Shown piece by piece: positions 44,711-57,209 of a stretch of 64,000 nt of DNA. Numbering within the stretch: position 1 is the first letter of the stretch; every line of letters begins with the position of its first letter. The stretch is taken from NCBI GenBank assembly GCA_963693315.1, contig OY856188.1, forward strand, positions 219,923,789-219,987,788. Reading direction: 5' to 3'. Origin of the DNA: Diogma glabrata (Eukaryota; Arthropoda; Insecta; Diptera; Cylindrotomidae). The notes below the pieces were generated by a model. That model had not been told where the DNA came from. It saw only the letters and a list, made by a program, of their open reading frames with translations, and ran no database searches. The translations under genes and the position numbers were made by a program.

Positions 44711-45305
44711 GAAAAACCATAAAATTTACGAAAGCTTTTGCCGTGAAGGCTGTTCCTTGATCAGTTATTACTCTCACTGGTTGACTATAATCTAAAAAAT
44801 ACGTTTTTAAATGTTTTATAACCTCCAGAGAATTCGTGGTTTTTGTTGCGTATAATTTCGTAAATTTCGTTGATGCATCCATTATCAATAAGACGTATTG
44901 AAATTTACGTTTCGTCACTGGAAGGAGACCATAGTGATCTAAGTGTACATTCTGAAATGGTAAGACTTCTTTTTCTATGTTGTGTAATTGGCCTTCTTGT
45001 CTGCCATCCTTTGGCTAAAAGACAATACATTTGAGACATGCTTTTATATATTTATCGATTTTGTCTCTAATTCGTGGGAACCAATATACTTTTGACTACA
45101 TCTTCTCGCACTTGTTGATACCTATGTGACCAATATCGTCGTGACATGTACGGATTACATTATTGATCATTTCCCTCGGTACGTAAACTAAAGACTTTTC
45201 GCTATCTTTTTTATATACAAGTCCATCTTGTATTTCGAAACGTGTATTATTCGCTTGATGTTGCTGTATGGAGTTTTTGATTTTTAGGATGTCAGGATCT
45301 CGCAT
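44711..45305 (-). pseudogene. Gypsy B integrase, N-terminal half
   Basis: The H2C2 region is seen in CHDDIGHIGINK (45096-45305 frame) and IKACLKCIVF. The core is seen in VHLDHYG, VLLIMDASTKFTKLYATKTT and VITDQGTAFTAKAF (44691-44918 frame), with two catalytic Asp residues. The Glu part is missing because the element breaks after FVNFM. Upstream MRDPDILKIKNSIQQ is the linker after RNase H. Stops and frame changes lie between the blocks. It covers the same domains as Gypsy A (32455-33183) but is clearly divergent. Confidence 0.85.
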
Positions 45306-46025
45306 CTGTGCGACACGTAGAATATCTTCAAAAATCCATTAGAAATCGTTAGAACGTGAAGCGCTCGACTCAATGCGTCAACGTGTCCCATACGTTTTGC
45401 GTCCCTGTGGACTATTTTATAATCATAGTTCTCCAAGAACATAGCCCACCTTACTATTTTGCTATTTATATCCTTTTTGGATAAGGCTAGAGTTACTGAA
45501 TTACAATCAGTTACGGTTTGGAAAGATATTCCATGTAAATAGACGTGGAAACGTTTGACACTATTAATAGTTCGAGGTCGAAACTCGAATATCGTACTTC
45601 ACAATTCGTTGTTTGTCTACTAAACTACATGACTGGATGAAATTTACCGTCGAGACCTTTTTGCAATAAAATTGCACCGTAGCTCACACTACTAGCGTCC
45701 GTGTGGAGCTCTGTCTCTGCCGTTGGAGAATAAATTGTTAAAACCGGTTTAGTTGATAACTCCGTTTTTAAGATATTAAAAGCCTTCTCTTGTTCTTTAT
45801 CAAATCGAAAGACAGCATCTTTCGTAGGAGGTCATATAATGGTTTAGCTTTCATTGCGAAATCTTTGATGAACTTTCTAAAAAAAACTCGTTAAGCCCAA
45901 GAACCTATGGACTTCGTGGATATTACTTGGAGCCATAAACCGTTGAATTGCTTCCACATGTTCGTTTGAGGGGCTAGCACCCACGTTGTTTATTTCGTAC
46001 CCAAGATAATTTATTTTCGTTTGCA
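45306..46025 (-). pseudogene. Gypsy B RNase H region, degraded
   Basis: Between the RT and integrase blocks the minus strand should carry RNase H. Short pieces in changing frames are compatible (for example around 45640-45720, where a GAVLLQKGLDGKFHP-like reading is seen), but no long frame survives. Assignment rests mostly on position. Confidence 0.5.
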
Positions 46026-46520
46026 TTATATGCATTTCGTTAATTGTAGTTCGAGACCATATTCGCTTAAATGTTGTAAGACCTCTGTCAATATAACTAA
46101 GTGTTCTTCAATAGTCATCGTAGCTAGCATAAGATCGTCTAAATATATTTGTACTCTCCCTGACATAATAAAATCTTTAAAGATATCGTTAATACATCGT
46201 GAAAATACCGCAAGTGCGTTCGTTAACCCAAAGGAAACCTTTAAAAATTCGTAATGCCCGAAAGGCGTGACAAATAAAACCCCCAAATAAAACCCGTTCT
46301 TTAAATCTAAAGTCGTAAAGAAACGTTTATTTTTTAATTGATCCAACTGATCGTCGATCATGGGTAACGGATATTTATCCCTAATCGTTACTTTATTAAG
46401 ATCCCTATAATCTACGCACATTCGTTTTTTCCCATTTTCCTTTGTTACTAATAGCACTCTACTAGCATACGGAGATTTACTCGGACGTATAATATTATTC
46501 ACTAATAACTTCGTCAGCAA
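46026..46520 (-). pseudogene. Gypsy B reverse transcriptase
   Basis: A 164-residue piece of the polymerase palm: RPSKSPYASRVLLVTKENGK, RMCVDYRDLNKVT, FFTTLDLKNGFY (first catalytic Asp) and VQIYLDDLML (the Y-x-D-D box). About a dozen residues expected between the GF and FVTPFGHYEF motifs are missing, an internal deletion at about 46275-46290 that would disable the enzyme even without the frame breaks. Confidence 0.88.
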
Positions 46521-47001
46521 TATTTTTTAATTCGTTTTTCTCAAATATAGACGTACGTTTCGGAGAATGACTTATAGCCTTATCACTCGTCACTTCGATT
46601 TGTATTTCCGTATTCAGCGATTTGTTTGCGAGACCTACTTTATAATTTTTATCAAAAATTTCTTTTACCCGTTTTCTTAATCTATTCCTTCTAAATCTAA
46701 ACCCTCAATACAGTCATCTATGTTCACTTGAGTAATTATCAATCGAATAATTTAAATTTAAAATATTTTCCTCTCAATTGTTATCTAATTTATTAAGTAT
46801 AGACTCACTATGAGTTCTGAATTCCAACTCGTTTTCCTTGAATTCTTCTTTTCTGGTTAAATAGGATTTGCCTTCGCGAATCATAAATTCGTATTCTGGA
46901 TTACATAAAATGTCTTTTCCGATTAGACAATCGTAGTCGATGGTATCGTCGGGAACAACAATAAAATTGACAAAAAATTTTAACTCATTAATTTTTACAT
47001 T
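46521..47001 (-). pseudogene. Gypsy B protease-RT linker, degraded
   Basis: The minus strand reads in pieces as CLIGKDILCNPEYEFMI and EFKENELEFRTHS, as expected after a retroviral-type protease, with stops between them. It links the gag/protease frame (47002-48051) to RT. Confidence 0.55.
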
Positions 47002-48470
47002 TTAATTTAAAATTCCTATTACTTCAATTGGACTAGAATTTGTACCTTCACAAAATTTAAAATCTGATACTAAATTTAAATTTGAAATATTTTTTACCAC
47101 CTTTTCTTTGATGATACTTATTTTGCTCCCAGAATCGAATATTCCAGATAAAATTACCTTGCCATTTGGAAGCTCCAATTCAATAGTGAAATCTACATCG
47201 GACTCGTATATTCTATAAGTCGTCAAGGGCTTGATTTGGCACTGATCCATTTTATGTCTAAACTTTTGACACTTGCTACATCTTGATTTTCGTTGTTCTG
47301 ATGGACAATCCTTAGATATATGTCCAAATTTGTTACAATCGTAACATTTAACGGCTGCTGGTTTATCCGTTTTTTGACTTTGCGTGTTTAAATCTTTTCG
47401 TTGCTCAAAACATTTCTTTCGATGATCTGTAAGATTACTTGCTGATGTCGATGGGCGGCAACTAGAATTCACTTCCTCATAAAATCTTAATTTTCTTTGT
47501 AATTCGTCGAGAGATTTAAAATTTGTTAGACACAATAAGTCACTAATTTGTTTATCGTTAATGTTTTTAATCACGTACTTCATTGTGGCACTTTCACTGA
47601 GCCCGGTACATAAAGATCGAATATCATGAAAATAGTTTTCAAATGATTCGTTTGGATGTTTTTTCCTTGCTAATATTCTGGCATGGAAGTCAGACTCGTC
47701 ATGATATTTAGAAAAATTCCTATTCAATTCACTGCACAAATTTTTTATGGTAGAACTAGGTGAATATTCATAATGTTGGAACCAAATTTGGGCTGATCCA
47801 TTTAAACGTTGCATCATATAATGAATTGTTTCTAATTCATTCCATTGATAAATATTTTTAAACATTAATACTTTGTCAATCCATTGTTCAACCGATAATC
47901 GTGTTTTGTTTGGATCGTATTCCGGTATCAAACCTTTTACTTCATCTGATGTTGTAAAATTACAAGTTCTGTTGACATTTCGTTGTGGCTGCACGTTATA
48001 CTTTATTAATTCCGTTTCACGTCGAACTAATTCCCGTTCTCGCTGTAACAATTCCCTTTCGTATTGTAATAGTTCACGTTCACGTTGAAATTCGTTGTTG
48101 TTGTTATTATGCTGTGGATGGCTGGATGTATTTCTATAACCTCACTTTCAATCTCGTGTAACTGATGTAATCGTTGGTTAAAATTACTTAAATTATCGTT
48201 TGTGTTATCACCTCTTCGTTGATGAGCATTAATAATTAAAGAATATTCATTTTGATTTTCACTTTGAAACAAAGGATTTTTGGTAGCGTTTAACGTGTCC
48301 CATTGACGTTAAAATTCTTCGTATGTCTGATAATATTGTGGAACTCCAATATCACCCTGGTTGTCGAAACTTTTAAATCCATTTGCGTTTTGATTCGACG
48401 TTGGAGTAGAGATCATCATGTCATACTCCAGTTTACGAGTATCGTTGGGAGATTGGACGTAACCCTCCAT
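47002..48470 (-). pseudogene. Gypsy B gag and protease
   Basis: The start is probably ATG at 48470 (MEGYVQSPND). A TAA at 48309-48311 and a frame change near 48120 break it before the long frame 47002-48051. That frame holds a Gypsy gag core (IWFQHYE, DFHARILARKKHPNESFENY), a zinc knuckle CYDCNKFGHISKDC (C-x2-C-x4-H-x4-C), a second CSKCQKFRHKMDQC, and the protease with SGIFDSGSKISII (catalytic DSG). Gag and protease in one frame is usual for this group. Confidence 0.88.
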
Positions 48471-48572
48471 TATCGCGTGTTCACGTTTTGTGATCGTTGA
48501 AATTCTTACGTTTTATGTTAATAATCGTTTGGATATTTGCCAAAATATTTGCAATATCCCACTTCTGATAGC

Positions 48573-48694
48573 TGTAGCATAAATACCTGATGGCCGTTTT
48601 AAATAAAATAACTAAAACACATTTGATGTTCACAGATTCTTTTATTTCACTTTTTATAAATCAATATGACATGCTACACGTTTGATTATCTTCA
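48573..48694 (-). repeat. Gypsy element B 5' LTR, 122 bp
   Basis: TG...CA on the minus strand, close to 31944-32064 apart from a handful of substitutions. On the gag side the adjoining sequence is GCTATCAGAAGTGGGATA, a probable tRNA primer site. Confidence 0.8.
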
Positions 48695-48699
48695 TATCA

Positions 48700-49735
48700 A
48701 ATTGACATCTATATCAGTGATACCAACTTAACTTTTTATTATTATATAGAGTTACCTGATTTAAATTGGACGTTTCAGTACTTAATTCTACACATGTAAT
48801 AAAAAAATTATACATTTTATTTGAAGTCTTTGAAATCACCTTCGCGCGCATGTTAGGGACAACGTTTTTCCTACAGTTGTTAAAGAATTACTATTTCCTA
48901 CAATCGTCTAATTAGAACGATTAGTTTTGTCAAGATTTGAAACTGATAATTTATCGTGAAAATCAAGTTGCAATGGTTGCTTTGCAATGGATGTATAGCT
49001 TTTCATCGACGCAATATAATATCTGGTTTTCTCAAGGACAGAAGTAACCCATCCGAAGGTGTTAATGTAGATATTTTATCTAATATATGGAGAATTTGAT
49101 GTTTAGCAATATCACTGTGGTGTCCATTTTGTGTATCAGTTAAATTTATCAATAAATAAATTCTTACTGGGTAGTTTACGACAAATAAATTCTTGTTGGG
49201 TAATTTACACAAAAGTACATTTATTTTTATACGCGGCAAAAACGAGAACTATGACATCCAATTTATTTTTTTAATAAGTAATATAGTGAGCGTCGCTTTT
49301 ATTTTAAGTTATGACAGATCTTATTATTGTAATGACGCGTCATTTAAGTTAAGATAGTGATATGGAAACAGTGTGCGTCATAATATTCGTAAACATTATT
49401 TAAGAAATAACTAAATTTCCAATTAAGTAAAAGTATTATCAAATAACTAATCCTCTATATTTTGTATGTAGTTTATAATTACATAAAACCATTGTTTATG
49501 CTGTTTAATATATGATATTTATGCAACAATGAAAAAAATTTGGCGTTCATATCAGAAGACTAAATTAACCTGTATATAATACATGTATATGAACCTGTAT
49601 AATAGTTTTGAATCTAACTGAACATTAAGTGATGTATGAATAGTTGAATTAAATAAAACTCTATATTGTTCTAAATAAAAAACACAAAATTTTTTAGGAT
49701 TAAATTAACTCGAATAAAATCAGAAATAAAAATAT
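48700..49735. other. AT-rich intergenic stretch
   Basis: No gene recognised. At 49140-49215 a short tandem duplication (AATAAATTCTTACTGGGTAG and AATAAATTCTTGTTGGGTAA) is present. Confidence 0.5.
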
Positions 49736-49736
49736 G

Positions 49737-51050
49737 GAGGGGCTGAAATCTCACAGCTCTGAGATATCAAGACTTCGGTCTGGGTTAAGGATTTTGATAT
49801 AGTTTTCGGCAAAAAACTTTTATGGACATGGTTTTTAGTTTTGGGCAGCGATGTATATCAAACATAACTCTTTGTTAAAGTACAAGTATTTTTTATCTCT
49901 GTTTAAAAATTTATTACAAAACTAACACGAAACATCAATACGTTGCCGGAAAATTATAATCAAAATTCCAAAAATATTGTAAAAATTAAATAAAATCAAA
50001 CTTTTTCAAAAATATTCCAAAAATTAGAATAAAATCAAATATTTAAATTTTTTCTAAATTCCAATAATATTTCAAAAATTCTTAAAAATTCAAACTTTTT
50101 CCGAAATTCTAAAAATATTGCAAAAATTATTACAAAATCAAAAATACAAACTTTTTCAAAATTCCAAAAATATTTCAAAAACTATAACAAATTCAAAAAT
50201 TTCCATGTCCAATTTTATTTTAAATTACATTTACGTCATAAAAACAGCTACTTTTTTTTTTTCAAAAAAATTGGCTGAAAATAAATGAAATCATATTTTG
50301 ACACACTTGACATTATTTTTTGACAAACTTATAATGCCATAATTCTCTATAATAATAATAAAACTTCATTTCAAACAAACAATAAATTATATTTTTTTTT
50401 TTCAAAAAATTAGGTAAAAAAATAAATAAAAATCTTTCTTTTGACACACTTGACAACATATTTTTGACAAACTTATAATGCCATAATTCTCAATAATAAT
50501 AATAAAACTTCATTTCAAACAAACAATTGATTTTATTTTTTTTCCAAAAAATTGTGTAAAAAAATAAATAAAAATCTTTCTTTTGACACACTTGACAACA
50601 TTTTTTTGACAAACTTATAATGCAATAATCTAGATTTTGGTCTCACATACCAATCCCGACCATCAAAATTCCTCCAAATTCAATGTTCCTACTCGTAATC
50701 ACTTAAAATGAACGTTTTTAAGCAAAAAATATGCAAATTTCCTTGTTTTGACACACTTGACGATTTTTTTGACACACTTCCGGTACAGTTATCGAACAGA
50801 TCGTCCTTTCGGCTCTTTCCATTGAGCAAACATATTTTTAGAAAAAAAAATTTTGAAATCCGTCGAGCGGTTTTCTAGATTTCGTCGGTTGTGACGACCG
50901 GCCGGACGGCCGACAGAGAGACACATTTTTTTTTTTGCTTTTTTAGAATCAGTAGGTCCTAAAACGTCGAGAAATGCCAAAAAAGTGGGGGCAAGAATTT
51001 CCCTTTGAGCTCATGAATGTAATACTTAGGTATTTCAGACCGAAGTAATT
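49737..51050 (+). repeat. R1 repeat family, full-length copy
   Basis: Full order of head, minisatellite, three 140-base units (near 50300, 50443 and 50584) and unique tail. Head CAAGACTTCGGTCTGG and tail TTTCAGACCGAAGTAATT give an exact inverted 11-base ACTTCGGTCTG. The copy is shorter than that at 1979 mainly in the minisatellite. The tail is best preserved here: ACTTCCGGTACAGTTATCG, CGACCGGCCGGACGGCCGAC. Confidence 0.8.
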
Positions 51051-51054
51051 AAAG

Positions 51055-52483
<1,429 letters not shown>

Positions 52484-52683
52484 NNNNNNNNNNNNNNNNN
52501 NNNNNNNNNNNNNNNNNNNNNNNNNNNNNNNNNNNNNNNNNNNNNNNNNNNNNNNNNNNNNNNNNNNNNNNNNNNNNNNNNNNNNNNNNNNNNNNNNNNN
52601 NNNNNNNNNNNNNNNNNNNNNNNNNNNNNNNNNNNNNNNNNNNNNNNNNNNNNNNNNNNNNNNNNNNNNNNNNNNNNNNNNNN
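52484..52683. other. Assembly gap, 200 N
   Basis: Exactly 200 N, a placeholder of arbitrary size, inside the (AT)n tract. Confidence 0.98.
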
Positions 52684-52740
52684 ATATATATATATATATA
52701 ACTTTATATATATAATTCTACTGTACGTGTGTATGACTGT

Positions 52741-53445
52741 CTAAACGGCTGGACCGATTTAAATGAATTTTTTGGTGTGCGTTTGGGTGCCGCCCCGAAT
52801 GATTTAAATTCATAGATCAGCCCGGCAGAGGCGCTGCAGTCGGTATTGTCACTGAACTCCTCCTAAACGGCTGGACCGATTTGAATGAATTTTTTTGTGT
52901 GCGTTTGGGTGGCGCCCCGACTGGTTTAAGTTTATAAATCAGCCCGGCAGAGGGCGCTGCAGCCCGTATTGTTACTGAACTCCTCCTAAACGGCTGAACC
53001 GATTTGAATGAATTTTTTTGTGTGCATTTGGGTGGCGCCCCGAATGGTTTAAATTTATAAATCAGACCGGCAAAGGCGCTGCTGTCGGTATTGTCACTGA
53101 ACTCCTAAACGGCTGGACCGATTTTAATGAATTTTTTGGTATGTGTTTGGGTAGCGCCCAGGATCGTTTAAATTTACAAATCAGCCCGGCAGATGGCGTT
53201 GCAGTTGGTATTGTCACCGAACTCCTCCTAAACGGCTGCACCGATTTGAATGATTTTTCTTGTATGTGTTTGGGTGGCACTCTGAATGGTTAAGATTCAC
53301 AAATCAGCTCTGCAGATGGCGCTGCAGTCGGTATTGTCACTGAACTCCTCCTAACCGGCTGGACCGATTTTAATGGATTTTTTTGTATGTGTTTGGGTGA
53401 CGCCCTGGATGGTTTAGATTTACAAATCAACCAGATGGCGCTGCT
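52741..53445 (+). repeat. Six-unit tandem repeat, about 122 bases per unit
   Basis: The anchor CTAAACGGCTG (or a near match) occurs at 52741, 52863, 52986, 53105, 53228 and 53351, spacing 119 to 123. Each unit contains GGACCGATTT, TTTGGGTGGCGCCC, AATCAGCCCGGCAGA and GTATTGTCACTGAACTCCTC. It is much richer in GC than its surroundings and lies between two (AT)n tracts. The ACTGAACTCCTCCTAAACGGCTGGACCGATTT theme is familiar from insect transposon internal repeats; which transposon is not determined. Confidence 0.9.
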
Positions 53446-53494
53446 AATTATATTAATCATGCGTGGCTTCGTGAACGAGCTATTTTAGCCGCAT

Positions 53495-54624
<1,130 letters not shown>

Positions 54625-54632
54625 GTTTGTAC
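54625..54632 (+). repeat. hAT target-site duplication, left
   Basis: GTTTGTAC, identical to 60576-60583. Eight-base duplications are diagnostic of hAT transposons. Confidence 0.95.
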
Positions 54633-54686
54633 CAGAGGCGTAGCTAGGGGGGGGGGCGGGGGGGGGGCGGTCCGCCCGGGTGTCAC

Positions 54687-55070
54687 CCGTTTTGGGGTGA
54701 CACCCGAACGTAACAATCTTAAACAAACCATCACAATGTTTTCAACGATAAATCACTTCGAAACCGTTTTGGGGTGACACCCGAACGTAAACAATTTAAA
54801 CAAACCATCACAATGTTTTCAATGATAAATCACTTCGAAACCGTTTTGGGGTGACACCCGAACGTAAAAAACTTAAACAAACCATCACAATGTTTTCAAC
54901 GATAAATCTCTTCGAAACCGTTTTGGGGTGACACCCGAATGTAAAAAACTTAAACAAACCATCACAATGTTTTCAACGATAAATCACTTCGAAACCGTTT
55001 TGGGGTGACACCCGAACGTAAAAAACTTAAACAAACCATCACATGTTTTCAACGATAAATCACTTCGAAA
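54687..55070 (+). repeat. Five 77-base tandem repeats in the hAT left subterminal region
   Basis: Units start CCGTTTTGGGGTGACACCC at 54687, 54764, 54841, 54918 and 54995 with exact 77-base spacing and only a few differences; the last unit lacks one base. The unit's GGGTGACACCC motif is also found, as direct and inverted copies, next to both termini (about 54678 and 60522-60558). Confidence 0.95.
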
Positions 55071-55074
55071 CCAT

Positions 55075-56030
55075 TTCAACAAGGTTATTCATATAATTTT
55101 AATTTATAAATTGTGATAGCTTAAAAATGCAATAAAAAGTATAACCGTTTGCGTTAAAAAGCAATTGTTATAGAATTGCTTTGCATTAAGCAATTGATAG
55201 TACATATATCAAAACTAAAATTTTACTCAGCGTTCTTTGGATTACATAACTATCATATATTAAACATTTTAAAAAATTATCAGTAGTAATCATCCAAGGG
55301 CGGTGATAATTCGAAATAATCTTTTAAAAATTTCGAAAGCAAATACATATATTGATAATAGCACGAAACCGTAGGCTGAGGGCTATTATTAATACCACTT
55401 GCTGTAGGAATTTTCCAAAAAATTATGAGAATTTATCAACGAACGAGGGGAATTCGTTTAGAAATTTTTTTGCCATTTTTCATTTCCTTATATATTTTTT
55501 ATGAATAATACGTTGGCCTACTGCCAACCATATCAGTTAATTATTTCAAAAATTATTTGATAATTTTTAATATCCCAGTAGGCCAGAAGTATAATTATTT
55601 GTTATTAATATAATTCAAATGTTATTGGTGAAATTGAATGATGTCATTACATTTTAGAGAATTTAATTGGGTTAAATTAAAATAAAACTAAAGCAAAAAA
55701 TTTTGTATTTTATTTATTTAAAAAAAAAAATTAAAATATAAAAATATTTTGGTCTCCAAGTTGTTTTTATTTACTAATATAATAATTTATTTGAACTAAA
55801 TTTATTTAAAAAATCCTTGTAACATAAATGTAAAGCCTTCAAATTTTGTTTTAAAGTGGTGTAGTTATGATTGTTATTAACTAAATGGTTTGACTTTAAA
55901 TTTAAAAATAGACTTTAAATTTTGATTATTTTTCTTCTTAGATTTTTAGACGATATTCCTTAAATCAGTCTTTAAAACATTTTCCGGTTTTCCAGATGTA
56001 AAATTTTTCAAAAGAATCACAATTAAATTT
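55075..56030. other. hAT interior, noncoding
   Basis: AT-rich sequence between the 77-base repeats and the nested R1 copy. No frame or motif recognised. Confidence 0.5.
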
Positions 56031-56035
56031 GTAAA

Positions 56036-56937
56036 ATATGGAGGGCCTGAAATCTCACAGCTCTGAGATATCAAGACTTCGGTCTGGGTAAAGGATTTTG
56101 ATATAGTTTTCGGCAAAAAACTTTCACGAGGACATTGGTTTTAGTTTTGGGCAGCGATGTATATCAAACATAACTCTTTGTTAAAGTACAAGTATTTTTT
56201 ATATCTGTTTAAAAATTTATTGCAAAACTAACACGAAACATCAATACGTTGCCGGAAAAATATAATCAAAATTCCAAAAATATTGTTAAGTTAAATAAAA
56301 TCAAACTTTTTCAAAATTCCAAAAATATTCCAAAAACTAGAATGAAATCAAATATTTAAACTTTTCCGATAATATTCCAAAAATTCTTAAAAATTCAAAC
56401 TTCTCCAAAATTCTAAAAATATTGCAAAAATTATTACAAAATCAAAAATTAAAACTTTTTCCGAAATTCTAAAAATATTGCAAAAATTATTACAAAATCA
56501 AAAATACAAACTTTTTCAAAATTCCAAAAATATTTCAAAAACTATAACAAATTCAAAAATTTCCATGTTCAATTTCATTTTCAATTACATTTACGTCATA
56601 AGAACAGCTACATTTTTTTTTCCAAAAAATTGGCTAAAAAATAAATGAAATCATTTTTTTACACACTTGACAACATTTTTTTGACAAACTTATAATGCCA
56701 TAATTCTCAATAATAATAATAAAATTTCATTTCCAACAAACAATTAATTTTATTTTTTTTTCCAAAAAATTGGGTAAAAAAATAAATAAAAATCTTTCTT
56801 TTGACACACTTGACAACATTTTTTTGACAAACTTATAATGCCATAATTCTCAATAATAATAATAAAACTTCATTTCAAACAAACAATTAATTTTATTTTT
56901 TTTCCAAAAAATTAGGTAAAAAAATAAATAAAAATCT
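56036..56937 (+). repeat. R1 repeat family, copy nested in the hAT element
   Basis: It has the head (TATGGAGGGCCTGAAATCTC, AGACTTCGGTCTGGG), the minisatellite and two 140-base units, then stops at AATAAATAAAAATCTG. The unique tail is missing. Because it interrupts the hAT element, it was inserted, or the host copied, after the hAT lineage existed. Confidence 0.8.
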
Positions 56938-57209
56938 GTTTATATTTATATATTTTTAAATGGTTCCTAATAATATTAAGCATATGATTTGTATATTCCA
57001 TTTTATCAAATATTGTTTAATATAAGTTGTTGCAAGGAATTTTAAATAAATTAATTCTGGTAGTGTATTTAATCGTTAACACAGTGTACTTATTATGAAA
57101 TAGACATATGTATCCCACAAATATATTTAGAATTATAGCTTTGCTGATACCTACTATAATTAAAAATATTTTTTTAGATTTCGTCTAGCAAATATCCCAA
57201 CAAATAAAT

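Larger units (their letters stand above)
44707..48694 (-). mobile_element. Ty3/Gypsy element B, 5' two thirds
   Basis: On the minus strand: 5' LTR (48573-48694), leader, gag, protease, reverse transcriptase, RNase H and the first half of integrase. It ends at about 44715 within the integrase core, where the LINE begins. Several frameshifts and an RT deletion show it is dead. Confidence 0.85.

Noticed and set aside
31944..48694. A single 16.7-kb Gypsy element bounded by the two matching LTRs with everything else nested inside.
   Set aside because: The integrase region occurs on both sides with clearly different protein sequence, and no matching target duplication flanks the outer ends.
49003..49239. 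A 78-residue minus-strand frame with NLTDTQNGHHSDIAKHQIL.
   Set aside because: The composition is somewhat coding-like, but no family, splice site or conserved partner was found and part of it is a short tandem duplication.
53018..53293. A 91-residue frame with repeated LNGWTDFNEFF and GVAVGIVTELL motifs.
   Set aside because: The protein repeat simply mirrors the 122-base DNA tandem; unit lengths of 119 to 123 break the frame elsewhere and no start or splice context is present.
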